The notes under the pieces were generated by a model. The model saw nothing but the letters and a program-made list of their open reading frames with translations, was not told the DNA's origin and did not search any database. A DNA stretch of 64,000 bases from Lunatimonas lonarensis (GTDB lineage Bacteria > Bacteroidota > Bacteroidia > Cytophagales > Cyclobacteriaceae), in the NCBI RefSeq assembly GCF_000390185.1, contig NZ_AQHR01000022.1, positions 62,001 to 126,000 of the forward strand, in the 5' to 3' direction. A program made the translations under genes and the position numbers. Shown one piece after another: positions 28,352 to 36,833 of this stretch (the stretch's first letter is position 1; each line of letters starts with the position of its first letter).

Positions 28352-29581
28352 ATGCTCAAAATACTACACACTGCGGATTGGCACCTTGGCAAACGACTGC
28401 AGGAATATTCCCGCATCGAAGAGCAGAAAGAGGTATTGGCGGAACTTGTGGAAATTGCCGATACGGAAAACGTGGATCTTGTTTTGTTGGCCGGAGATGT
28501 CTACGACACCTTTAACCCCACCCATGAAGCCGTAGACCTTTTTTACAAAACCCTCCGCAAGCTCTCCCAAGCCGGAAAACGCCCGGTAATCGTCATCTCG
28601 GGAAACCACGATAGTACCCAGTTCATCGAAGCCCCCGATCCCCTGGCCCGTCAGCTTGGGATTATCTTTTACAGCCGATACGACACGATAGTACCTCCCG
28701 GAGGCCTTACCGAAGACATCTCGGTGTCAAGATCCGACCCGGGATTCATCGAACTAAGCGGCAAAGGACTTCCAGTGCCTGTCCGCATCATCCTGGCTCC
28801 TTATGCCAATGAAGTCCTGCTGAAAACCTATTTGGGAGAAGGTGACCGCGAAGCATCGTTTCGCGAAATCCTGGGTAGCAAGTGGAAAAACATCGCCGAA
28901 TCCTACTGCGATGACAGCGGTATAAACCTGTTTTTGGGGCACTTTTTCTTTATGCAGGAAGGTTCCAAAGCAGAGCCCGAGCCGGAAAGTGAGCGGCCCA
29001 TCCTTCATGTAGGTGGCACCCAAGCACTATTTGCCGAAAGCATCCCTCCCCAAATCCAATACGCCGCATTGGGACATCTACATCGGTATCATAGCGTTTC
29101 CGACATTCCCTGCCCATTGGTGTACGCAAGCTCCCCCCTATCTTATTCGTTTAGTGAAGCAGATCAAAAAAAACAAGTGGTCGTAGTGGAAGCTGAGCCG
29201 GGAAAAACCGTCAGCTATCGGCCGATCCCTCTTTCGAAAGGGCGTCCTCTTTACCGGAAAACATTCGATCGCTTGGAAAAAGCGATTGACTGGCTACAAG
29301 CACACCCGCATTGCTATGTTGAGTTGACCTTTGCCGCTGATCATGCAATTGACGCAGCCACGAGGAAGGCGCTTTTATCTGCCCATGATGGGATAGTCAA
29401 TCTGATTCCTTTGATTCGCTCCTCCACCGGAGAAACCAATACTGGACTACAGGTCGAAGACTTGGAAAAGGACATGGTCTCCCTTTTTAGGATGTATTAC
29501 CACAGCGAAAAACTGCACGAACCCAATGCCGAACTTATTGATCTTTTTAAGGAAGTTATCAGCCAGCCCCAAAACCAATGA
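28352..29581 (+). CDS. sbcD: SbcD, nuclease subunit of the SbcCD (Mre11-Rad50) complex
   Basis: This 409-aa metallophosphoesterase is the nuclease half of the complex that opens hairpins and blocked DNA ends. Motifs include HTADWHLGKR, LAGDVYDTF, ISGNHDS, LGHFFF and GHLHR, which provide the two-metal site. Its stop overlaps the sbcC start by 4 nt (ATGA), the usual coupling for this pair. It is divergent from rlpA. Confidence 0.94.
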   Translation: MLKILHTADWHLGKRLQEYSRIEEQKEVLAELVEIADTENVDLVLLAGDVYDTFNPTHEAVDLFYKTLRKLSQAGKRPVIVISGNHDSTQFIEAPDPLARQLGIIFYSRYDTIVPPGGLTEDISVSRSDPGFIELSGKGLPVPVRIILAPYANEVLLKTYLGEGDREASFREILGSKWKNIAESYCDDSGINLFLGHFFFMQEGSKAEPEPESERPILHVGGTQALFAESIPPQIQYAALGHLHRYHSVSDIPCPLVYASSPLSYSFSEADQKKQVVVVEAEPGKTVSYRPIPLSKGRPLYRKTFDRLEKAIDWLQAHPHCYVELTFAADHAIDAATRKALLSAHDGIVNLIPLIRSSTGETNTGLQVEDLEKDMVSLFRMYYHSEKLHEPNAELIDLFKEVISQPQNQ

Positions 29582-32500
29582 TCCCAATCAAACTTGAAAT
29601 CCAAGGATTGTATTCCTATCGGGAAAAACAGACCATTGACTTCAGCCAACTGACCGCTGCGGGGCTTTTTGGCCTTTTCGGGGCAGTAGGCAGCGGTAAG
29701 TCCTCCATTTTGGAAGGCATCCTGCTGGCACTTTACGGGAGTACAGAGCGCCTTGCGGATAGGGGAGAAAAAAACAGCATGGTCAACCTTCAAAGTGATG
29801 GACTCTTGATTGTTTTTGAATTCAAGGCCGGTCCAAAAAACGCCAAAACGTATGTGGCCAGGTATTCGGTAAAACGCAACAGCAAAAACTTTCAGGAGAT
29901 ACGCCCCGCAGAACACACATTTTATGAGAAGTCCGGTGATCAGCTCACACCCACCGAACTACGGGCAGAGGCCTTGGTTGGAATGAAAAAAGAACATTTC
30001 AAGCAGACCGTGATTATTCCACAAGGCAAATTCCGGGAGTTTATAGATCTTACACCCGGCCCAAGGGCTGACATGATGAAAGAACTATTTGGGTTGGAGC
30101 GGTTTGATTTGGCTCCCCGAACCGGCAGCTTGTTGAAAACAGTGCGTGAAGAAAAAATCCGTGTCGAAACCCAGCTTGGCGCTTTCCAAGACCTTACAGA
30201 AGCATCCTTAGAAAATCTGAGAAATGACGTTAAGTCCTCCAAAACCCTTCTTCAGGAGAGCTTAAATGAACTTACCAAAATCCAAGCAATTTATCAGCAA
30301 CAGCAGGCATTGAGCAAGGATTTTAACGACTTGAAGGCATTGAATGAGGAACTGAAGCTATTACAGCTAACCAAAATTGAAATAGACCAAAAACGGGCCA
30401 GGATCAAAGAATACCGGCGTGCAAAAACATACCTGAAGCCACTAGTCGACGGTGTGGAGTCCCTCAAATTGGACAAAGAAAAATACCGGGTTTCGGTCAT
30501 TAACTGCCAAAAACACGAAGAGGAGTATAAGAAGGAGATCGATCAGTACGGGATAGAGGTAGAAGAGTTAAGGATCCGCGCAGACCAACGATCCGATCGG
30601 GAGGCCAAAATCAGGGATCTCCAAAAAGTGCTGCAGGTGCAGGAGTTGATCACCTCCTTAGACAAAGCGCAGCATGAACTCAAACAGCTCCGCCCGGAAA
30701 TCGAAAACGCTGAGTTGGACAGGAATAATGCCCTCTCAGAGATCGAAATCTTGCAAATACGTCAGGAGGCCATCACTTTGATTGATCCGGAACAATTGGC
30801 CCAGTGGAAGACTTCCCACGCCGAGTGGCTTCGGTTGGAAAAGGAAGAAATCAAGCATGGTAATGACCTAGCGTCACTGAAAAAGGCAGGGCAGGAGTCC
30901 ACTGCATCCTTGGATCGGTTGATTGGTCAAATGCCTACCTCTGTCCACGAAGTTGGCAATTGGTTTAAATCCCAAGCAGAGCGCATCCTCCATCTGGAGA
31001 AGGAACGGGAGGAATTTCAGTACAAATCCGGCTTGGCAGCCCATGTGCACCTATTGGAAGGAGGCAAACCCTGTCCCCTTTGTGGATCTGCCGACCATCC
31101 GGACCCGTTGGAACCATCCGACCTAAGCGAAAAGCAGCTAACCATCGCAACGCGAATTACCCGGGAAAAGGAAAGACTGGAGGAAATACGGCTGCTGGAA
31201 AACCGGTACCAGCAGGAGCTCTTCAAACGCGAGCAGCTTCAGACACAGGTAGAGAATGCCGAGGTATTACTGGGCACCACCGTTGATCTGCTTGCATCGC
31301 TGAAAAAAACGTTTGTCACCGAAAGGATTTCTTCCGCGGCGCAATTGGCTGAAAAAATCGAACGCGCTTCCAAACAACATAAAGAGTGGCAGGCAGTCCA
31401 CAACCGGATAGGTGAGAAAAGGAAGGAGTTGAACCTGTTCATCGAAGCGGTTGAAGCAAAGAGAACAAAACGGGATGTTGTCCATGAGAAGACCCTTACG
31501 CTCAGCAGTGCCTTAGAGAGCAAACGGGAGGAGATCAGTGATCCCCCATTTTGTGCACCCTATTTTGAAAAAGATCGTGGCTTTATATTGGCTGCCATTG
31601 ACAAGGTAAAAAGGGATATAGAAGAAACCGCATATAGATATGACAGTAAACGGAAGCACCTTCAGGAACTGAAAGAAAAGGCTGCCCGTAATCAGGCCAG
31701 TCTGTCCCAGTTTTCAGATCAGCTGGCCGAAACGACTGAAAAGCTGGCGGAACTCGAACAAAAGTACCTGGCGGAAATGAAAGTACAGGGCTTCTCCGAC
31801 CATGAAACTGTGGTAGACCTATTTCGTAAGTCCTTGGACGCTGATGCAGTGGATGCCGAAATACAGCGCTTTGATGATAAATTCATTCGCATAGAAGACC
31901 GAATCGGGCAGCTTAAATCCCGCCCCGGCATACTCGACTTTCGCCCAGACGCCTACCAAGAGATGGGAGGGCAGGTAGCCGAGAAAAAGGCAAAATACGA
32001 CCTTTCTCAACAACGGGTCACTATCTTGGAGCAACAGCTGGCTTCTGGCATGCAGGACATGGAAACAAAAAAGTCACTGGACATTTCACTTGCCTCTTTG
32101 GAAAAGCGTGAATCTAATCTAAAGCAACTTGAAGGCCTCTTCAAGGGCAGCGGCTTTGTAAAATATGTAAGCAGTATTTACCTAAAAGAGTTATGTAATA
32201 CCGCCAATTCACGTTTTCGGAAGCTCACCAAAAACAGTCTTAGCCTTGAAATAGATGAAAACAACACGTTTTGGGTTATTGACTACTTGAACGGAGGAAA
32301 AAAACGCCTTCTCAAGACCCTCTCCGGTGGGCAGACTTTTCAGGCTTCCCTTTGCCTGGCCCTAGCGCTGGCCGAAAAAGTAAAATCGCTCAACCGGGCC
32401 GAACAGAGTTTCTTCTTCCTGGACGAGGGATTTGGAGCACTGGACAAGACCTCCCTACGGATTGTATTTGAAACCCTCAAGTCCCTTCGGTTGGAAAACC

Positions 32501-32613
32501 GAATCGTAGGCATCATCAGCCATGTGGAAGACCTACAGCAGGAAATAGAAGTGTATGCACAGGTGACGTTGGATCCGGAAGCTGGCAGTCAGATTTCCTA
32601 CTCATTTGAATAG
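29578..32613 (+). CDS. sbcC: SbcC, SMC-like ATPase subunit of SbcCD
   Basis: This is a 1011-aa Rad50-like ATPase. Walker A is at the N-terminus (GAVGSGKSS). Long coiled-coil arms flank a zinc hook at residues 499-502 (PCPLC), exactly mid-protein. The ABC signature LSGGQTF and Walker B FFFLDEGFGALD lie near the C-terminus. The DNA-end clamp works with SbcD in processing palindromes and stalled forks. A strong bidirectional terminator follows. Confidence 0.95.
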   Translation: MIPIKLEIQGLYSYREKQTIDFSQLTAAGLFGLFGAVGSGKSSILEGILLALYGSTERLADRGEKNSMVNLQSDGLLIVFEFKAGPKNAKTYVARYSVKRNSKNFQEIRPAEHTFYEKSGDQLTPTELRAEALVGMKKEHFKQTVIIPQGKFREFIDLTPGPRADMMKELFGLERFDLAPRTGSLLKTVREEKIRVETQLGAFQDLTEASLENLRNDVKSSKTLLQESLNELTKIQAIYQQQQALSKDFNDLKALNEELKLLQLTKIEIDQKRARIKEYRRAKTYLKPLVDGVESLKLDKEKYRVSVINCQKHEEEYKKEIDQYGIEVEELRIRADQRSDREAKIRDLQKVLQVQELITSLDKAQHELKQLRPEIENAELDRNNALSEIEILQIRQEAITLIDPEQLAQWKTSHAEWLRLEKEEIKHGNDLASLKKAGQESTASLDRLIGQMPTSVHEVGNWFKSQAERILHLEKEREEFQYKSGLAAHVHLLEGGKPCPLCGSADHPDPLEPSDLSEKQLTIATRITREKERLEEIRLLENRYQQELFKREQLQTQVENAEVLLGTTVDLLASLKKTFVTERISSAAQLAEKIERASKQHKEWQAVHNRIGEKRKELNLFIEAVEAKRTKRDVVHEKTLTLSSALESKREEISDPPFCAPYFEKDRGFILAAIDKVKRDIEETAYRYDSKRKHLQELKEKAARNQASLSQFSDQLAETTEKLAELEQKYLAEMKVQGFSDHETVVDLFRKSLDADAVDAEIQRFDDKFIRIEDRIGQLKSRPGILDFRPDAYQEMGGQVAEKKAKYDLSQQRVTILEQQLASGMQDMETKKSLDISLASLEKRESNLKQLEGLFKGSGFVKYVSSIYLKELCNTANSRFRKLTKNSLSLEIDENNTFWVIDYLNGGKKRLLKTLSGGQTFQASLCLALALAEKVKSLNRAEQSFFFLDEGFGALDKTSLRIVFETLKSLRLENRIVGIISHVEDLQQEIEVYAQVTLDPEAGSQISYSFE

Positions 32614-32672
32614 ATGGAGCATCGGAGATACCCTGTATACATTGCCCCATTGAAAAGATAGGTGGCAGAAAC

Positions 32673-32710
32673 AAAATATCCAGGCGAGATGGAACCAGCC
32701 TGGATATTTT
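32673..32710. terminator. bidirectional terminator between sbcC and the GMC operon
   Basis: A perfect 13-bp stem AAAATATCCAGGC / GCCTGGATATTTT (32673-32685 with 32698-32710) has a 12-nt loop. Its A-rich and T-rich flanks allow it to serve both sbcC (plus) and the subunit-3 gene (minus), which converge here. Confidence 0.85.
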
Positions 32711-32729
32711 ATTTTGGGGAGACCTAGCG

Positions 32730-33437
32730 TTAGCCTACCAGATTTCCCTCGTCGTCCCATTGGGCGATGGTTCCTCTTGTAGCAACATCAAGGTAAACAT
32801 CTTTGTATTTTGGATCGTTTTGGAATCCATGCTTTGCCAGCACCTCCTCAGGAACGCCATCCCATGCGTTAGGCCTATTGCCAACATAGCCGAGATCCTT
32901 GAACCCCATTTCGCTGGTAAAAAATCCGGTAGCCGTGAGGTTTCTGAGCGTATTGAAAAACCGAACGCCCGTCTGCATCTCAGGTTTTGCCTTATCAGGA
33001 TACGCAATTTCGTCAATTATCTGCAATCGCTGTTCCTGTGAAATCTCCAAAAACTTCTTGCCGAACAGCTCGTCTGCCTTGTGATCCAACCAAAGGAGTC
33101 CTCCCCGCATAGGGGTCTGGTAATCCGGAATATCCTTCATCATAAATTCGATGAAATCCGGAACACCTGCGTCGGTCGCACTGCCCGAAACATCGTCTGA
33201 CGGAATGATGATGTCCACCAACACATCTACTTTTTTACGTTCCTCGTCGGTAAAGAAGGTGGTTGATTTCAGCATATCATTATGCTTGATCTCTTCGGGT
33301 GTTCTTCCGTAACTCCCAAAGTCCCCGATGGTAGGCTGATGTACCACCTCAGTGGTCTCGGAACCGCAGCCGGAAAGAATAAGCCCGGTGCCAAATGAGC
33401 CGGCCAGCAAAAGCTTTAAATTCTCGCGTCTATTCAT
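32730..33437 (-). CDS. gluconate 2-dehydrogenase subunit 3 family protein, Tat/lipoprotein
   Basis: This 235-aa small subunit is partner to the GMC dehydrogenase encoded 4 nt upstream. The N-terminus combines a twin-arginine start (NRRENLKLLL) with a lipobox-like LSGC, predicting Tat-dependent export and lipid anchoring. The subunit-3 fold follows (FFTDEERKKVDVLVDIIIPSD, DFIEFMMKD). In characterised systems this subunit is needed for export or maturation of the flavoprotein. The electron acceptor, often a cytochrome c, is not encoded here. Confidence 0.85.
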   Translation of the reverse strand: MNRRENLKLLLAGSFGTGLILSGCGSETTEVVHQPTIGDFGSYGRTPEEIKHNDMLKSTTFFTDEERKKVDVLVDIIIPSDDVSGSATDAGVPDFIEFMMKDIPDYQTPMRGGLLWLDHKADELFGKKFLEISQEQRLQIIDEIAYPDKAKPEMQTGVRFFNTLRNLTATGFFTSEMGFKDLGYVGNRPNAWDGVPEEVLAKHGFQNDPKYKDVYLDVATRGTIAQWDDEGNLVG

Positions 33438-33441
33438 GAGT

Positions 33442-35181
33442 TTATATGTTTTTCTTTTTCAACTGATCAATGATGTACTCGGATGTCCTCATAGAAAGGG
33501 CCAATATCGTCCAGGTTGGATTCTTGTCAGCTTGGGATACGAAAGGCCCGCCGTCCACCACAAAAAGATTTTTGCAGTCATGGGCTTGGCAATTGCTGTT
33601 CAACACAGAAGTCTTTGGATCATTGCCCATACGGGTCGTTCCCACCTCGTGGATGATCCTGCCAGGCTTATGCAAGCCGTATTGGCTTTCAGGCCCGGGC
33701 TTGTTTCCTAGGATGATCGCCCCCATGCTCGTCAATATCTCCTCGAAAGTGTCGTGCATGTGTTTCGCCTGCTTCAATTCCTGGTCTGTCCACTTGTAGT
33801 GGAACTTCAGCACTGGTATCCCATACTTGTCAACCACATTGTTGTCGATTTCGCAATAATTGGAATACTGCGGGATGCTCTCTCCCCTGCCGGACATACC
33901 AACCGTACTGCCATAGAACGTACGGATGTCCTTCTTCAGCCCCTCACCATAGCCTCCTGCCGGGCTCGGGTTTCCGAATTCATCCTTAATGTATTTGCGC
34001 ATGGTATCCATTCCGCCGCCAAATCCATACGAAGGCATACCCATGCCGCCCCAGTACTCGATATGGTATCCTCGGGCGAAGTCCAATCCTTTTTCGTTCA
34101 ACCACCAGGGCGTATAAATATGCATACCTCCCACACCATCTTCGTTGTAGCGCTCACGTCCCATCAACTCGGGCATGATGCCCATTCGGTCGGCACCGGT
34201 AGAGTCATGCAGGTACCTGCCCACATAGCCGGTGGAGTTACCTATGCCGTTCGGGTGGGATTTGGATTTGGAATTCAACATGATACGAGCAGACTCGCAG
34301 GCCGATGCACCAAGAACCACTACCCTTGATCGAAGCTTGTACTCCTTCATATCTACCTTGCTGACATAGGAAACGCCGGTAGCCTCACCCTTATCGTCCG
34401 TGGTCACTTTTCGCACCATCGCGTGCGTGTAAAGATCCACTTTCCCTTTTTTCATCGCAGGCTTCACCAAGCAGGTACCTGCGGAGAAATCTCCATAAAC
34501 CTGGCAGGCCCGATTACACTGACTGCAGAAAAAACAAACACCCCGATCGTTGTTGACGGGACGGGTCAAGATAGAGAGGCGCGAAGGAATGATGGGTATA
34601 TTAGCCTTTTTGGCCCCCCGTTGGATATACAGCTCATGTAAACGGGGCTTGGGAGGTGGAAGGAAAAATCCATCCGGCTCGTTATGAATGCCTTCCTTGG
34701 AACCAAAGACACCGATCAACTTATCTACACGGTCATAATAGGGCTTAATATCATCGTAGCCAATGGGCCAGTTGTCGCCCATTCCGTCCAGATCCTTCCG
34801 CTTAAAATCCAGCGGTCCGAATCGCAGTGAAATCCTGCCCCAGTGGTTGGTACGTCCTCCCAGCATGCGGGACCTAAACCAATCAAATTCGCTGCCTTGG
34901 CCCCGGGTATAGGGTTCTCCATCGATTTCCCAACCCCCTATAGCGGCGTCAAAATCCCCAAACGGACGAACGGTACCCGCTCCGCGTCGCGGTGATTCCC
35001 AAGGAAAACGAAGCTGGGTACGATGTTCATCCAGCGCAGGATCGAAATCCGCTCCAGCCTCTACAACAGCCACAGCCAATCCAGCCTCTGCCAAGATCTT
35101 GGAGGCCATACCCCCTCCGGCACCGGAACCGACAATGATTGCATCGTATTCCTCTCCGGAAGCCATTATCTGTATACTCAT
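33442..35181 (-). CDS. GMC-family FAD-dependent oxidoreductase
   Basis: This is a 579-aa flavoprotein dehydrogenase of the glucose-methanol-choline family, probably oxidising a sugar or polyol in the periplasm. The FAD motif GSGAGGGMASKILAEAG is at the N-terminus. GRTNHWGRIS, a substrate domain, and the C-terminal IHEVGTTRMG and NPTWT blocks follow. No signal peptide is visible, so export is likely to be piggy-back with the Tat-lipoprotein subunit 3 encoded just downstream. A cysteine-rich stretch near residues 212-235 (CFFCSQC..AC, later C) is characteristic of this subgroup and might bind metal. ATG 35166 is an alternative start. Confidence 0.9.
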   Translation of the reverse strand: MSIQIMASGEEYDAIIVGSGAGGGMASKILAEAGLAVAVVEAGADFDPALDEHRTQLRFPWESPRRGAGTVRPFGDFDAAIGGWEIDGEPYTRGQGSEFDWFRSRMLGGRTNHWGRISLRFGPLDFKRKDLDGMGDNWPIGYDDIKPYYDRVDKLIGVFGSKEGIHNEPDGFFLPPPKPRLHELYIQRGAKKANIPIIPSRLSILTRPVNNDRGVCFFCSQCNRACQVYGDFSAGTCLVKPAMKKGKVDLYTHAMVRKVTTDDKGEATGVSYVSKVDMKEYKLRSRVVVLGASACESARIMLNSKSKSHPNGIGNSTGYVGRYLHDSTGADRMGIMPELMGRERYNEDGVGGMHIYTPWWLNEKGLDFARGYHIEYWGGMGMPSYGFGGGMDTMRKYIKDEFGNPSPAGGYGEGLKKDIRTFYGSTVGMSGRGESIPQYSNYCEIDNNVVDKYGIPVLKFHYKWTDQELKQAKHMHDTFEEILTSMGAIILGNKPGPESQYGLHKPGRIIHEVGTTRMGNDPKTSVLNSNCQAHDCKNLFVVDGGPFVSQADKNPTWTILALSMRTSEYIIDQLKKKNI

Positions 35182-35331
35182 TCTTTTTTTGTTTTTTATT
35201 TAAAATCTGCAAAAATTACTACAAAATTCTGACATAAAAAAAATCCTTGTCACCAACGGTAATACTTCGTAGACAAAAAAAGGACTACCGTCTAGCCATG
35301 TAATATGGCCTTTCCCAACATCGACAGGAAG

Positions 35332-36021
35332 TTATAGTAATGGCCTTAAGTACTGCCAAACAGTTGCAGCCACCAAGGCCTGCCCCTCGGCGGTAGGATG
35401 GATCCCATCGGGAAGGTTCAGTTCCGGGTCTCCCGCTACACCCTCCAACAAAAAGGGAATAAGATGAACCTGCTCGCTTGCGGCTATTTCCTCGTAAATC
35501 CCCTTGAATGCATCCGTATATTCCTGACCCATGTTCGGGGGTATTTGCATGCCCGCAAGTAGAATCTGCACCTCTGGATAGCTGCTTTTCACTTTCTGGA
35601 TAATTCCGATTAGATTGCCCCTTGTCTCCCCAACAGCGATGCCCCTTAGTCCGTCGTTGCCACCCAACTCCAGGATAAAAACGGCAGGCGCTTCCTCCAA
35701 AAACCAATCCAGTCGGTTTAATCCAGACGCCGTTGTTTCACCGCTAAGACCACCATTCACCACGCGATACGCCAGTCCTTCGTTATCAATCTTTTCCTGT
35801 ATCAACGCAGGAAATGACTCGTCCTCCTCCAGTCCATAACCGGCCGTAAGACTATTTCCAAAAAACAAGATTAGCGGACGATCTTCCTGTACGATGATTT
35901 CCTCCACAGAACCTGTACCGCGCCCCCCTGCTTCCTGCTGCTTTGGCCCCGAACAACTGCCGGTAACCGCTAGTACCGTGCAAAGCAACCAAAAAACGAA
36001 CTTATTGACCCATTTGCTCAT
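35332..36021 (-). CDS. tesA: TesA-like SGNH/GDSL hydrolase lipoprotein (acyl-CoA thioesterase I / arylesterase)
   Basis: This is a 229-aa SGNH hydrolase. A lipoprotein signal ends in TGSC. Block I is FFGNSLTAGYG with the nucleophile Ser57. Block II is the G of NGGLSGETT, block III is ELGGNDGLRG, and block V is DGIHPTAEG with Asp205 and His208, so the catalytic set is complete. The gene is divergent from an ABC ATPase and FtsX-like permease, the same arrangement as tesA-ybbA-ybbP in E. coli, and this supports the TesA name. Substrates of TesA-type enzymes are thioesters, lysophospholipids and aryl esters. The real one here is unknown. Confidence 0.85.
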   Translation of the reverse strand: MSKWVNKFVFWLLCTVLAVTGSCSGPKQQEAGGRGTGSVEEIIVQEDRPLILFFGNSLTAGYGLEEDESFPALIQEKIDNEGLAYRVVNGGLSGETTASGLNRLDWFLEEAPAVFILELGGNDGLRGIAVGETRGNLIGIIQKVKSSYPEVQILLAGMQIPPNMGQEYTDAFKGIYEEIAASEQVHLIPFLLEGVAGDPELNLPDGIHPTAEGQALVAATVWQYLRPLL

Positions 36022-36155
36022 AATAAACCATCATCGTAACACCGCTGTAAATTTGAACATAAAATAGGGATAAATACAGGAATATCACGACAAAATAAAC
36101 TAAATGGCAAGGCTAACGTGTTTACTGTCCGTCCACCCTATTCGGTAAATTTCCC

Positions 36156-36833
36156 ATGAGCATACTGAGTGTTAAAAACCTTTCCAAGACCTACCAAAGC
36201 GGAAACCGCCACCTCACCGTATTGGATGAGGTAAGTTTTGAGGTAAATCCCGGTGCCACCATGGCCATCGTAGGGCCATCGGGCAGCGGCAAGACCACTC
36301 TTTTGGGGCTTTGCGCCGGCTTGGATACCCCGACCACCGGATCCGTAGTGCTCGCGGGTAGCGCGTTGCAGTCACTATCCGAAGATGAGCGGGCGAAAGT
36401 TAGAAACGAATCGGTAGGTTTTATATTCCAAAATTTCCAACTTCTTTCCACGCTGACTGCCCTGGAAAACGTAATGGTCCCCATGGAACTCAAAAAACGA
36501 AAGGATGCCAGAGATAGAGCACAGGAACTGCTCGGATTGGTCGGTTTGGGGAACCGGATGACCCATTATCCGTCCCAACTTTCAGGTGGGGAGCAGCAAC
36601 GGGTTTCCATAGCAAGGGCATTTGCAAACGATCCGAAAATACTTTTCGCAGACGAGCCCACCGGCAACCTGGATACTGAAACGGGGGATTTGATCGAAAA
36701 CCTGATTTTTCAGCTCAACCGTGACAAAGGCACCACACTGATTTTGGTCACCCATGACCTGCAATTGGCCGAACGTACGCAGCAGACGATACACATCAAG
36801 GGAGGCAAAATCCAGGAGGTTACGCATGGATAA
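36156..36833 (+). CDS. ybbA: ABC transporter ATP-binding protein, YbbA/LolD-like
   Basis: This 225-aa ATPase belongs to the MacB/LolD group. Walker A is GPSGSGKTT, the Q-loop lies in FIFQNFQLL, the signature is LSGGEQQR and Walker B is [12 protein letters not shown]. It overlaps the permease gene by 8 nt. The neighbouring tesA and the very large FtsX permease point to YbbA rather than LolD. The function of YbbAP is not settled; export of hydrophobic compounds or protease products has been suggested. Confidence 0.9.
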   Translation: MSILSVKNLSKTYQSGNRHLTVLDEVSFEVNPGATMAIVGPSGSGKTTLLGLCAGLDTPTTGSVVLAGSALQSLSEDERAKVRNESVGFIFQNFQLLSTLTALENVMVPMELKKRKDARDRAQELLGLVGLGNRMTHYPSQLSGGEQQRVSIARAFANDPKILFADEPTGNLDTETGDLIENLIFQLNRDKGTTLILVTHDLQLAERTQQTIHIKGGKIQEVTHG

